From NCBI RefSeq assembly GCF_016859285.1, contig NC_053409.1, forward strand, positions 27,121,976 through 27,185,975: 64,000 bases of DNA. The letters are read 5' to 3'. Origin of the DNA: Xiphias gladius. Taxonomy: Eukaryota; Chordata; Actinopteri; Istiophoriformes; Xiphiidae. A program made the position numbers and the translations under genes. Numbering within the stretch: position 1 is the first letter of the stretch; every line of letters starts with the position of its first letter. Positions 1 to 10,694 of this stretch are shown one piece after another. Below the pieces are notes generated by a model. The model was not told where the DNA came from and searched no databases. It saw only the letters and a program-made list of their open reading frames with translations.

Positions 1-453
1 TTGTTGTGGTTGGTGGACTGCGCCGCAACTGTTCTTCCTTCCCGGCGATTTCTTAGCGATCGCCACCAGACACGAATTTAGGGAAAACGGCAAAGTTTCC
101 CAAGAAATGTCTAAAATTTAAGTTTGCGACCGGTGGACGTGTGTTGTAGTTCATGAATGTCTCTTAAGGTCGTCTGAGCTGTTGAGAGGAAACAGTCCGT
201 GATTTTTAATCTAAACGTCTTTCGTCACTCACACCGGTGTTTGCGTCAAACTTAAAAAGTGACGCCAGGGCGGCCGGTGGCTTCCCCCCGACATCCGCCG
301 TCTGATAGTGGGTTTCGATAAGCGCCAGGTTTCGGGGTCCACCTTAAACCGGAGACCCGTTCCCGTGAGCCGCCGAGCGGAGCTGCAGCCTGAGCGCAGA
401 CCCGCTCACGGACCGGGTTTCACGGCGGATCCCGCTGCTTTCCGCGGTTCGAC
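1..453 (+). promoter_or_regulatory. 5' flank of the methyltransferase-like gene
   Basis: This is the stretch upstream of the first start codon. It is moderately rich in G, C and CpG, most clearly from about 240 to 453, as expected for a vertebrate housekeeping promoter or 5' UTR. I see no TATA box at a useful distance and no clear splice acceptor before the start codon, so the transcription start cannot be placed. Confidence 0.35.
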
Positions 454-3400
454 ATGAATTTTTCTGAAGCTAAATCGGAGCTGAAGCAGCTGCTGAGCAG
501 AGTGAGCCCGTCCGAGCTCCCCAAAGTCCTGGACTGGGTCAGGAACGCAGGTAAACGCCTCGCCCGCTGCACATGGTCCGATCCACGCTCAACATCCGCA
601 GAGTTTTCTGACGTGATGTCCGCGGTCCCGATCGGCATCGGAATCCAGAAGTAAACCCGGGAAGACGCGAATGAATTCCGCTCCGGTGCCTCCGCGAACA
701 CCCGCATTAGAGAGGGTAGGATTGTTCCACACGCTGCCGGCACCTGGGTGTTGCTGAGGCTGTCAGGAAGACTCAAGCACGGACCCGGAGACAGCGGGTC
801 CCCGGGGCAGAGACCTGTAAAAGGCCCCCCCGACATAAAAGCTCCGTTCAGCTGCGGCAGTAAAATGCTGCTTCCACATGAAAGCATGAACAATAATAAT
901 CAAAGGGTTTAATGATCTGATTATCTAAGTTTCCCGATTTTAATCTCATACTCTATTCGAGCAACCTATCGATTCGGGACCTTTACTTGGAACACAGTAT
1001 TTTTACAGTGTGGTATTAGTACTTTTACTGAAATACAGAAGTGAAAGTACTTCCCACTTCTTCCAACTCAAACTTTACACAGAATATAAACCACAATCTG
1101 TAGAGTCTTATATTAGGCCCCTCCCCTCAAAAATAAGTCAGTAAAGTTGTGGTTCTGGTCCCGACCAGAGTGAGTTACTGAGACTGCATTACCCACAAGG
1201 CCACTTGTGTGTGTGTCCGTCCTCCTGCAGGCGAGCTGGACGACCTGCTGGTGGACAACAGGAAGGTGATGCTGCAGAGCATCGCGGACGACCTGAGGGC
1301 CGGTCTGCCTCTGGACGCCATGTTACCCTCTGAGACCGCCGCCCACCACAAGGTACCGCGTCCGTGCTACGTAGCACTGCAGAGAGGTACCGCAGAGGCC
1401 TGGGAAACCTGCACCTGAACATAACCTGTTCTTCAGGGCTCCTCCATTTCTTAATCAGCCCCTCTCTATCTGAAATATGCTCGGTGGTAATGTTTAGATA
1501 TTACTCCCATGAAAGCAAATTCTCCTGCTGAGTAAACTCAGCGGAGGCAGGAGGTCTCCCAGGACCTGCTGCTCCAGAAAAGTCTAATTGTCGGGTTTAA
1601 CCAGGCTGAACGTGGGATAGCGGTGGTGATAACGGTGACGGCGGTGGTGTGTGTCTCAGATGCAGCAGCGGTCGCGGCCGACGCTCCACGTGGACGGCTT
1701 CCTGTACGATGACGAGCAGGTGGACTCTCTGTGTGAGGAGGGAGCCATGAGCCGGACCTACTGCCTCGCCTGTGGGTCCTACAGGACGGCACCTCTGGGT
1801 GGGAGCAACACTTCATCACCCCCGACCTCTCAGCAGACGCATGCACGCAGGTTTTGAGCGGTTTGCACCCGCGACGTTATTACGAAAAGGCCCCTGTTAG
1901 TCGGGTAAATCTTTAATGTCCCCGAGGGGCAGTTTGGCTTGACGTCAGCGGTCAGTAGCAGCGAATACACACAAGTACACACACACCGATAAACACAAGT
2001 ACACACACACCGATAAACACAAGTACACACACACTGATAAACACATGTACACAGATTAACACCACCATCAAAGAAAGAGAAAGAAGCCAGAAACCGGGAC
2101 GCGATCCCACACCTGCAGCTAGTCACAGGCCAAGTCGGCCCCTGCGTCTGTTACATGACGCAGAACCTCACCGTGAGTCCGCGGAGATGGCCTGAGGGTT
2201 CTGTGCGCTGCTAACCGGGCACCGGTTCCTGAGATGGTTTCTCCAGCTCGTTTTTTTCTTTTTCACGCTGACGTCGCCGCAGCAACAGACGACGGCGAAC
2301 GTCGCATCTGACTCAGTAAAGGTTTAAGATTCAAAACACTCTGAGCTGAGACTCGTCAGCATGAAACCTCCTTTGGTTCTTACAGAACGTCATATGCCAA
2401 CAAGAGTCTGTGAGACAGTGTGTCCACCACGAAAAGATGAATGTGGAGTTGTGGTTTTGCAAAATCTCTGCCCTCCCCCCCACCAGACGACCTCGTCACT
2501 GTTCTCTTCTTCTTCTCTCCCTGCAGACTTCATCTCCCACTCGTTCTCTGTGTCCGAGCTCCAGTTTCTGTTCCAGAACGTTCTTCCAGACCTGAGCGGT
2601 CGGATGCTGGTGGACGTCGGATCCAGACTGGGAGCTGTGCTGTACGGGGTCAGGGGTCACCGCACGCACGCACACACACACGCACACACGCACGCACACA
2701 CACAGACAGGAGATACTGCTGAGGTGACGTCAGCAGGATAGTGTGTGAGGCGAACAGGTGTTGTGAGTTACTGTAGTCTGTCAGCAGGTGGAGCTGCAGC
2801 ACGGACACGCAGCCGATGGAGATGAAGGCACTTTAAAACACTTAAGAGACAGAGTCAAAGCTCGTCCTCGTCCTCAGAGGCATAACTGAGTCAGATCTGA
2901 TCTCACAGACAGGAAACACCTGTTGATGTGATTCAGTGTGACGTCCACTTCCTGAGGACGTCCTGATCTCTGATGTCCCTCCACAATAAAGCTCCACAAA
3001 TCCACTTAGAAACCAGAGAAAAGGAGGCTGCAGAACTTCATTCAGAATCTTCCTGTTTTTAAGTTTCCTTCAGTATCACAGTGACCCAGTGACAGTTGTC
3101 TGAACGTCCTCGGCTACACTGAGAACAGGAGCTGATCACAGCTGGTTCAGCAGCTTTTAACGGGACAGTTTGACTGAATGGAAAATATTAGCTAGAGAAG
3201 AGTAAAAGAGGCTGACGCTGCTTCATTTGAATGTCAGCAGCAGTGTAGCTGGTTTTCAGCACAGTGGTTGGTTCAGTTCAGAGGGACGGACGGGGATTTA
3301 ACACATCACGTGAGCTGTTCAGAACACGTCCGGGAGTCTTCTGCAAAAAGGAGGACAGCGTCAGCTGAGCAGAGACCTGCAGCGCCCCCTAGAGGAAAGG

Positions 3401-5260
3401 CTGAAAAATCAGTGGAATAGAAGAGACTGAAAAGAAAAGAGCAGAATGAAATGATTTAGAAAGAAAATAAAACATAGACGTCAGAGCAGTAGAAAACATT
3501 TGTCTGTAAATAATGTGAACTGTATTTAATGTGTCTCCGCGTTCGTCTCCCTTTGTCTCCCCGTGCGTCTCCCCGTGTCTCCCTGCACGTCCCCCTTTGT
3601 CTCCCTGCACGTCCCCCTTTGTCTCCCTGCACGTCCCCCTTTGTCTCCCCGTGCGTCTCCCTTTGTCTCCCGTGTCTCCCTGCACGTCCCCCTTTGTCTC
3701 CCTGCACGTCCCCCTTGTCTCCTCCCTTGTCTCCCGTCGTCTCCTTTGTCTCCCTCCCTTGTCTCCCCGTGTCTCCTTTGTCTCCCTGTCTCCCTTGTCT
3801 CCCCTGCACGCCTCCCGTGTCTCCCTGCACGTCTCCCTTTGTCTCCCCGTCGTCTCCCTTTGTCTCCCCGTGCGTCTCCCCGTGTCTCCCTGCACGTCTC
3901 CCTTTGTCTCCCCGTGCGTCTCCCTTTGTCTCCCCGTGTCTCCCTGCACGTCTCCCTTTGTCTCCCCGTGTCTCCCTGCACGTCTCCCTTTGTCTCCCCA
4001 CTCGTCTCCCATTGTCTCCCCGCACGTCTCCCTTTGTCTCCCCGCACGTCTCCCTTTGTCTCCCCGTGCATCTCCCTTTGTCTCCCGTGTCTCCCTGCAC
4101 GTCTCCCTTTGTCTCCCCGTGTCTCCCCACGTCTCCCTTTGTCTCCCCGTACGTCTCCCTTTGTCTCCCCGTGCGTCTCCCTTTGTCTCCCGTGTCTCCC
4201 TGCACGTCTCCCTTTGTCTCCCCGTGCGTCTCCCCGTGTCTCCCCGCACGTCTCCCTTTGTCTCCCCTGCACGTCTCCCTTTGTCTCCCCGTGTCTCCCT
4301 GCACGTCTCCCTTTGTCTCCCCGTGTCTCCCTGCACGTCTCCCTTTGTCTCCCCGTGTCTCCCTGCACGTCTCCCTTTGTCTCCCCTGCACGCCTCCCTT
4401 GTCTCCCCTGCTCGTCTCCCTTGTCTCCCCGTGTCTCCCCGCACGTCTCCCTTTGTCTCCCCGTGTCTCCCTGCACGTCTCCCTTTGTCTCCCTTTGTCT
4501 CCCCGTGTCTCCCTGCACGTCTCCCTTTGTCTCCCCGCGCGTCCCCCCTGTGCGTCTCCCGTCGCGTTCAGGGTTACGTGTACAGCTCGGCCTCGCGCCT
4601 CCTCGGTCTGGAGCTCAGCGAGGAGTTCGTCAGGCTGCAGAACAACATGCTGCACAAATACAGACTGGAGGACAGAGTTCAGGTTGGTGTCCTCTCCGCG
4701 TCTCACACTGAGCTGTGTCCCGCACCGGGTCCGCAAACAATAAGGACTGATTCACCTTTCCTTTCTGCATCAGTTATTAAATGTTGAATCAGTGACACGA
4801 ACTCCAGTTCAGCCAGTCGGACCAGTAACGAGAGGAGTGTGTTTCCTCACTGGCTGTCACGGCTCACTTCAAATCGTTGCTTAGAAACTGATCTCTGGTC
4901 TGTGCACAGACAATAGAAGTGGTCAGTAGAAACCGGGTCTGATGAGTGGACTCTGGTCTCCGGTCTGCTGCAGGTTCTCCACGCTGACGTCTGCACGCAG
5001 GACGTTCTCCTGCAGAACACCGACGTTCTGGTCATGAACAACGTCTTCGAGTTCTTCATGGAGCCCAGTGAGCAAGTCAGGTGAGGACGCACAACACACA
5101 CTGCACACGCAGAAATACACACTGTTATACACACACAACACTTTCCCTCTCTGTCTCTCTCTGTCTTTGTTTCTCTCTGACTCTCTGTCTCTCTCTCTTT
5201 GTCTTTGTTTCTCTCTCTCTCTCTGTCTCTCTGACTCTGTCTATCTCTTTGATTTCGCTT

Positions 5261-5305
<45 letters not shown>

Positions 5306-7595
5306 GACTCTGTCTATCTCTTTGATTTCGCTTTCTGTCTCTCTCTCTCTGTCTCTCTCTCTCTCTCTGTCTCTGTCTCTGTCTCAGAGCCTGGAGGTTC
5401 ATCATGCAGAACTTTGTGAAGACAGGGGCTCTGCTGGTGACTGTTCCCAGTCTTCAGGAGAGTCTGAACGCTCTGCAGGTAGAACTCACACCGACACACA
5501 CTTGAGACCAGGTCGCCAACCAGACCCGCGGGTTCACTCCACATCATCTGAGTCTACATAATCTGATTAATCATAAATGTGTCTGGAATTTGCTGGACCA
5601 TAGTAGAACCTGAACTCTGTCGGGTCCTCCGTCCTCCATCTCGTGGCCCTGGTCTTTTAGGGGGACCCAGAATCAGAATCCGGTTTGAAGTACTCCATTG
5701 TTGTAGTTTATGCTGAGCTCATTGTTGTAAAGTGTTTTATCAGAGGACTTTAACCTTTCGCTGCGTATCAGGTAATTAAAAAAGTTGTTAAGTCGTATTA
5801 GTCACATTTGAGAAGCCGGTACCAGTGAATTTTTTTTGCTTAAAAACTTAACATTTTGATTTGGTGCAGCATTCAGAAATACAAACTTGTATTTTTTCCT
5901 TTTTTGCTAGTTCTCTAGAAAAACGAAAGGCGGAAGGTAGAAAGACCAGAGGGAAAACAATGAAATACAATACAAACCAAACCAAAAACCGCCCTGGCTC
6001 CCGCATGTTCTGCCCCTGAGTATTTGAGAGGTTTTTATTTTCTCCAAAACACTGATATAAAATCTTTTAAAATATTTGTATTCAAAGCTTCTTCTTCCTC
6101 TTCTCTCTTCAGACCCCACCCTGCTCCTCAGCGGTCAGTACTTCCAGAAATCCACCCTACCAGTCAGATTCAGTCTCTTCTCTCACTTCCTTAAATGAGT
6201 TGACACTTTTCCTGTGGAGGTCACTTTTAAATTATGGTCCTTTTTGCCAACAACACATCTGTCATTTATAATACGTAAGCTATTTTGAAAGTGGTGCAGA
6301 ACAGGTGTATAGCGTCAGGGACTCCTCCTGGGTTAGAGTCGTACTTTGCTCAGCGTCCTGTTAGTTTATTCATCTCGCGTTCTGTGTTACAGGATATCAT
6401 GTCATGTTGAGGAGCTTCCTGGTTCCTGCAGTAAAAGTGTCGCAGACGCTGTCAGCGACTCACAGATCGACATCAAACTCTCCTGCGTCAGTCGTCAGAA
6501 CAAAACACCTAAAACTGTGTCAGAAAACATCGGATTCTTTGGTTTAGAAAAAAAGTCAAGCAGGTGCATTTCATTCCCAACCAGCCAATCGCAGAGCTTC
6601 ACATTCACAGTGAGCGGAAGCTTAAGACGACGGTGTTGAGAAAACTGATTCTACAATCTGCAGCTTAAACCAGCAGGGTTCTGGATTCTGGGTCAGTACG
6701 GCTGCGAAGTGTGAGGGGAAAACTACGACTCCCAAGGTGCATTTCACTACCAAACATCCAATCACAGAGCAAAAATCTTCACCTGGAATAGGTTCACTTT
6801 TACTTTCTGGCTCAGTTTAGACAGAATTCACTGCACGATGACAACTGGACGCCGAAGCGTTTGGAATTCACTCCCGCTCTGATTCACGCCTCTGCCCGGC
6901 GGCTTCTCCATGGCAACAGCAGCTGAGGCTCATGGGTAAATAATTCAGACCGGTGGTCAGTGGACAAACCTGCGTGATGGTCCCATTATCCCGGAGAGTT
7001 TCTGTTCAGAAGGACTCCGGAGATGTTTAAGGTAGAAACTGAACCGGGACCAGAGAACGAGGGCAAAACCTCCTCGCACTTTGCAGCCGTACTGACCCAG
7101 AATCCAGAACCCTGCTGGTTTAAGCTGCAGATTGTAGAATCAGTTTTCTCAACACCGTCGACTTAAGCTTCCGCTCACTGTGAATGTGAAGCTGGTTGGT
7201 AGCGAAATGCACCTCGGGAGTTGTAGTTTTTTGTCCACAGGCTTCTTGTAGTCTTGAATCTTTTTTTTTTTTTTTCCACCAAAGAAGCGGATACTTTCTG
7301 ACGCAGTTTTTCGTCTTCTGATCTGATGATGGACCATGAACCAGACTGTGACTGCAGGAACCAGGGGCGTCTGAAAGAACTCCTCACACTTCATAACTCT
7401 GTCTTCCCTTGAAGTCCACGGTTTTTAGACCAGTTCTGTACTGGCGTCACCGTACTGATGGAATTTCACGGTTTCCACCAGGAGGCGCCGCGGCCCGGCT
7501 GGGTGGAGGAACTTCCTGTGGACTATGACGTTTACCTGGGCAGAGACACAGACCCCAACGCCCTCAGACAGATCCACCTTTACAGGGTCATGTGA
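454..7595 (+). CDS. Unnamed SAM-methyltransferase-like protein, 300 aa, 8 coding exons
   Basis: Exons: 454-550, 1231-1352, 1660-1798, 2527-2648, 4572-4682, 4974-5080, 5388-5478, 7482-7595; all junctions keep frame and sum to 301 codons with a TGA stop. Residues 1-120 form a helical N-terminal part with a Cys-x2-Cys pair (TYCLACGSY, about residue 110). Residues about 125-260 look like a class I Rossmann methyltransferase: motif I LVDVGSRLGAVLYG at the end of exon 4, an acidic strand end (LLGLELSEEF) in exon 5, VLHADV opening exon 6, then DVLVMNNVFEFF as motif IV. Substrate is unknown. I recognise the fold but not the family name. The exon 3 and exon 4 donors (GTGGGA, GTCAGG) are weak and are the least certain junctions. 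It lies head-to-tail with baz1a. No strong poly(A) signal follows; AATAAA at 8273 is a weak candidate. Confidence 0.82.
970..1075. repeat. Fragment of a teleost 'TACTTTTACT' interspersed repeat (intron 1)
   Basis: The stretch carries TATTTTTACAGTGTGGTA, TAGTACTTTTACTGAA and AAAGTACTTCCCACTTCTTCC. The same word set recurs at 50470-50600, 51127-51440 and 52920-53175. This is the common fish repeat often read as 'agtggtggaagtactttta'. It is a partial copy with no visible ends. The rest of intron 1 (551-1230) shows nothing else. Confidence 0.55.
1971..2060. repeat. 24-bp minisatellite, about 3.7 copies (intron 3)
   Basis: Units of 24 bp (ACAAGTACACACACACCGAT plus AAAC) begin at 1971, 1995 and 2019. 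A diverged partial unit begins at 2043. The reverse strand reads as an apparent Cys/Val/Tyr-rich ORF, which is an artefact of the repeat. Confidence 0.85.
2665..2705. repeat. Interrupted (CA)n microsatellite just after exon 4
   Basis: CACGCACGCACACACACACG-type repeat begins about 15 bases after the exon 4 donor of the methyltransferase-like gene. Confidence 0.8.
2880..3165 (+). repeat. Interspersed repeat family A, copy 1
   Basis: It shares long near-identical blocks with 12937-13205 (same strand) and with the reverse complement of 49612-49870. Shared words include ATAACTGAGTCAGATCT, GTGATTCAGTGTGAC, CACAATAAAGCTCCA and AACTTCATTCAGAATCTTCC. No coding capacity or terminal repeat is visible. 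It behaves as a non-autonomous dispersed element of unknown class. Confidence 0.8.
3530..4558. repeat. 1-kb pyrimidine-rich minisatellite (intron 4)
   Basis: About 1.03 kb is built from short blocks such as TCTCCCTTTG, TCTCCCCGTG and TCTCCCTGCACG, often combined into a roughly 32-bp higher unit. The + strand is almost all C/T with fixed G positions. The units contain no stop codon in any of the six frames, which explains the long overlapping ORFs of about 330-430 residues on both strands. The array ends about 13 bases before exon 5. Confidence 0.93.
5143..5385. repeat. (TC)n/(TCTG)n tract filling intron 6
   Basis: Most of the 307-bp intron 6 is CT and CTGT repeats running directly into the exon 7 acceptor CAG at 5385-5387. 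A unit containing CTATCTCTTTGATTTCGC is duplicated 73 bp apart (from 5231 and from 5304), showing unequal expansion. Confidence 0.9.
6409..7386. mobile_element. Foldback element: two ~310-bp inverted arms (intron 7)
   Basis: The left arm (about 6409-6717) is the reverse complement of the right arm (about 7070-7386), with a loop of about 350 bp. The inner ~95 bp (left 6612-6705) differ by about one base between arms. The outer parts are more diverged, with indels and an A/T-run difference near 7260. Both arms carry an 'AGGTGCATTT' block, repeated again in the loop. No transposase is present, so this is a foldback MITE or an inverted duplication. The rest of intron 7 (5479-6408) shows no feature I can name. 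Confidence 0.85.
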
Positions 7596-8099
7596 ACTGG
7601 ACTGGACTGGTTTCCATTGGCCTTAACTGGTTTGAATTGTTCTGGACTGTTTTGGACTGCTCCAAAAAACTTAAAACTTGGCTCCCTTGGTCTGGACCCA
7701 TCTGAGGTCAGTCCGATTCCTGGTCTGGGGTGTTGTGGTCTGCAGCTGTGATCAGATCCCAGTGTTTCCTAACGTCTCTGTCCCCGGCTCCAACTCCTGC
7801 TGGATGAACAGACGATGAACGACAGTGAAACACAGGAAGGAAAAACAGAAAATATGTGGAACAGACACTGGACGTTAGTAGACACTTCAACATCTGCTCA
7901 CAGCTGCATTACAGTCTGTTCTAAACCAATAATTACATCTTGATGAACCGATTGTTCGTGATAAACACCGCGACTTAACCATTTCATCAAGGGTTGTGAG
8001 TCTGTACATCCAAACCTGATTAAAAGTGAATTAATGAAACGCGTCATTCGTCTTTGTCACGTTGCAGCAGACGGAGTATTTTTGTCCTGGTTTTGTTCC
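7596..8099. other. Intergenic DNA after the methyltransferase-like gene
   Basis: Probable 3' UTR and downstream flank. I see no gene, RNA or clear repeat here. The ORFs in this stretch are short and unlike any family I know. Confidence 0.5.
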
Positions 8100-8720
8100 T
8101 GAGTTGGGTTTACATGCACGTTAGTATCCCGGTCTTGCTCTTATTCTGGAAATCTCGTTTACATGGGGCACGAGACGCCTGGTTCTTCACATCCCTGTAG
8201 CCACCATCGTAACCGTTTCCGGGTTCCTGCAGGTTCCGGCCTCTCTCTTCTGTACTGACTGGGTTACCTGCGAATAAACACACCTGGGTTTTTGACGGTC
8301 CGAGCTCTGCTGGATCTGGGTCTCTCCCTTTATTTCAGCGTGCTGATCATCATTTACCAGCAGGTTTCTAGATTTCAGGTGACGTACCTGCAAGAAGTGG
8401 AAGGAAATGATGAGAAACCTGGTTCCTGGGTGGGTGGACCTTGTGTGGGATGCGGGGGTGGGGGTGGGGTCAACGCAGTAATCACATCACTTGCCCTCCC
8501 CTTCCCTACAGATCTGTGTTTAACTCTCTGTAAATAATGATCCCGGAAGGACAAAACCTGGATCGGGTGTTTACATGCCACATTATCCTGGTTTCTATAG
8601 GAGTACTCCGGCATATACGGGTTTCTCCAAACCAGGAGGAGGGCTTATCCCGGATTCTCAAACCAAGACATGATGTTTACACGTGCAAGTAAATAGTCCG
8701 GGTTTTTTCCAAAAACCTGA
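8100..8720. mobile_element. MITE-like element with long imperfect inverted ends
   Basis: The left part carries GTTTACATGCACG and TATCCCGG words. The right part carries their rough reverse complements (CTTATCCCGG, GTTTACACGTGC, AGTCCGGG). 'Tttacatg...ccgg' elements of this kind are common in teleosts. Boundaries are approximate and no transposase is present. Confidence 0.45.
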
Positions 8721-8778
8721 CCCCAGCTCCTCTCGCTTTATTTTCGACACACATCTGCCAGAATCTTTGTGGTTGACT

Positions 8779-9090
8779 CCCAGATTCCGAGAGTCCAAAC
8801 ACACAGCCAGAGTCATAAAGACCTGTCTTCAGAGACCAGGAGAACAAGGATTCCAGCAGCAGATGGTCTGGCCCCCACAGAGCCCCGATTTCAACATCAC
8901 GGAGTCAGTCTGGGACCACATGAAGAGACACGAGACACTGAGACGGACTGAATCCACAGAAGAACCGCGGCGGGTTCTCCGAGACGCTGGAACGACCCGC
9001 CTGCCGAGAACCTGCAAAACTGTGAGCAGGTGCACCGAGGAGACCTGGCGCTGGTTTAAAGGTAAAGGGGGGTCCCAGCAAATGCCGATC
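8779..9090 (+). pseudogene. Tc1/mariner transposase fragment (C-terminal third)
   Basis: The + strand translation gives KHTARVIKTCLQRPGEQGF, then WPPQSPDFNITESVWDHMKR. This is the signature C-terminal region of Tc1-family transposases (usual forms DPKHTAR... and PPQSPDLNPIENLW). The catalytic Glu of the DD34E triad is kept (ESVW). The Asp-bearing segment before KHTAR reads PRFRES, so the second catalytic Asp appears lost. The N-terminal two thirds and the terminal repeats are missing. It is an inactive relic. Confidence 0.85.
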
Positions 9091-9229
9091 TGGTTTAGCT
9101 TCTCTCTCTTTACTGCGGTTTGGATGACGTTCAGTGGTCTGGCTCTCTTTTGCTCGCTTTCCTCTCCGAGCCTGAATCATTAGATTGTGGACCTGACATC
9201 TGGCAGCAGCTGTGCGGTTCGGCCGCTCC

Positions 9230-9500
9230 GCTGGTGACGCATCACCTCCTGCCGTCACTCCCTCTGCGTCGTCAACGTCACCGCTTCCTGCCGTTCACTC
9301 CTCTGACGTCACCGCTCCGTTTCATCACAGCGGTTCAGTTTCTCTCGCAACGCCGCGGGGCCGTTTCCAGGGCAACCATTGGCCGAGAGCGGAGGAGCGG
9401 CGGGACGGCCGACCAACCGACGCCGGGGAGGGCAGCGAAGTCCCGCCCACCTACTCGCGCGGTGTGGTGCGTTCAGGGGACTCACATCAGCTGTTTTACG
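9230..9500. promoter_or_regulatory. GC-rich, promoter-like motif cluster (CRE, X-box, inverted CCAAT)
   Basis: A perfect CRE palindrome TGACGTCA lies at 9304-9311. An RFX X-box-like site GTTTCCAGGGCAAC (consensus GTNRCC(N)0-3RGYAAC) lies at 9363-9376. ATTGG, an inverted CCAAT box, lies at 9378-9382. All sit in CpG-rich sequence. The ORFs here look like chance open frames in GC-rich DNA. It may be a distal promoter or enhancer of baz1a, whose start codon is 1.3 kb away, or the promoter of an unseen transcript. Confidence 0.45.
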
Positions 9501-10060
9501 GAGACACGCGGATCCCGGAGTCACCGAAGCAGCCTCTCGTGTCTCAGCTTTATCCTCGAGCCCCAATAATCGTTTGGTCTATACGACATCACAAACCATG
9601 ACAAATGCGGGTCACAATAAATGACTATGATCACATTTGAGAAGGAAAAGAAAAGACAGATAAACGCTTGAGTACAGACAATACAAACCAGTGCAAACCA
9701 AACAACTGAAGGCAATGAAAAGGCAATAATAAATATAAAACAGAACAACAAGCAGATATTAATATGATTTGACAAGTTGACAAGTAATAAGCGCACGAAA
9801 CACGACGAATTGACCATCATAACATTTAAATGGGACCTTTACATGAATCTATGCGTCTATCTATGTCCGTGTTTGGTTCCAGGGGCCGTCTTACACTTAC
9901 TCCAGAAGAAACGCAAACCACAACCCTGAAAGTCTGACTGAATTTCCCGGCTTCGTCCTGTTCCATTTCATATCACAGTGGACGGACTATCTGGGAGTTT
10001 GGGACTTTTTCAAAGGAACCGGGAAAACAAGGCAACTTTTTCACTGTTTTCGCACACGGG
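9501..10060. other. Intergenic DNA upstream of baz1a
   Basis: The A-rich part at 9590-9760 contains words such as ACAATACAAACCAGTGCAAA and CAACTGAAGGCAATGA that recur at 55420-55475 and partly at 5965-5990. This suggests old copies of one dispersed repeat, possibly the 3' end of a LINE. No gene is seen. Confidence 0.4.
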
Positions 10061-10694
10061 CCATGCAGTCAGTTGCAGCCCCGTTATCATCATTCTTGTT
10101 ATTGTTACTACGCTTATTATTTGTCCGAAAGCCCAAACAGACCGGCTTTGCACAGACTCCGGGAACCCGCCTGTCGGTGTCTAAAACCGGCGGACGAGCC
10201 GAGACGCTGAAATGTCCCAGGTTCGGCTCGGCCCCTGAAGTGGATGAAAACTTGGTCAACAAGCCGCCAGTGAGGTGGTTTCTACCCGGGGACTTCTTCT
10301 CCAGTTTGTACCGCGGATTATCTGTTCATCGTTACACAACTCGGTAAAGCCCGTCGGGGAGCCGTCTGTGCTGTGCGGGAGCGAGTGTCGGTGGATGTGG
10401 ACGCCGTGTTTCCGTTGTCGGGGGCTCGGACAGTTTGAATATTGTGAGCTGAGACAGTGAGGAGCACGTTTCCATGTGGGGAGATTATCACCGAGTCTAA
10501 CAAAAGACCCGCTCTCCTCCTCGCTCCTCCTGCTCGGTTTCCCCTCCGTTACTTTTACTTCGGGACTCAGGTTTTGATCCGAGGGTTGACTTTGATGTGT
10601 TCTGTCCGAGTTTGTGTCTGATTTTCGGTCTTTGTGACCCGGTTTCCCTCCTTTTTTCCCGTCAGAGTGTGGCCGGTGGAAGCGGAGCTGTGAG
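10061..10694 (+). promoter_or_regulatory. baz1a: baz1a 5' region, CpG-rich
   Basis: CpG-rich DNA precedes the baz1a start codon. A good acceptor (pyrimidine tract then CAG at 10663-10665) lies 29 bases before the ATG, so the first coding exon may begin at 10666 after a separate 5' UTR exon. The transcription start cannot be fixed from sequence alone. Confidence 0.5.

Noticed and set aside
3530..4558. Regularly repeated array that could be mistaken for a CRISPR array
   Set aside because: There are no unique spacers, the units vary in length and abut each other, and the genome is eukaryotic. It is a minisatellite.
3389..4787. Six overlapping ORFs of 330-426 residues on both strands
   Set aside because: They are products of a stop-free minisatellite in an intron, with no family resemblance. 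Only the 111 bases of exon 5 at the right edge are coding.
9120..9624. Several overlapping ORFs of 80-150 residues on both strands
   Set aside because: GC-rich promoter-like DNA gives chance open frames; no splice pattern, family match or codon preference supports a protein.
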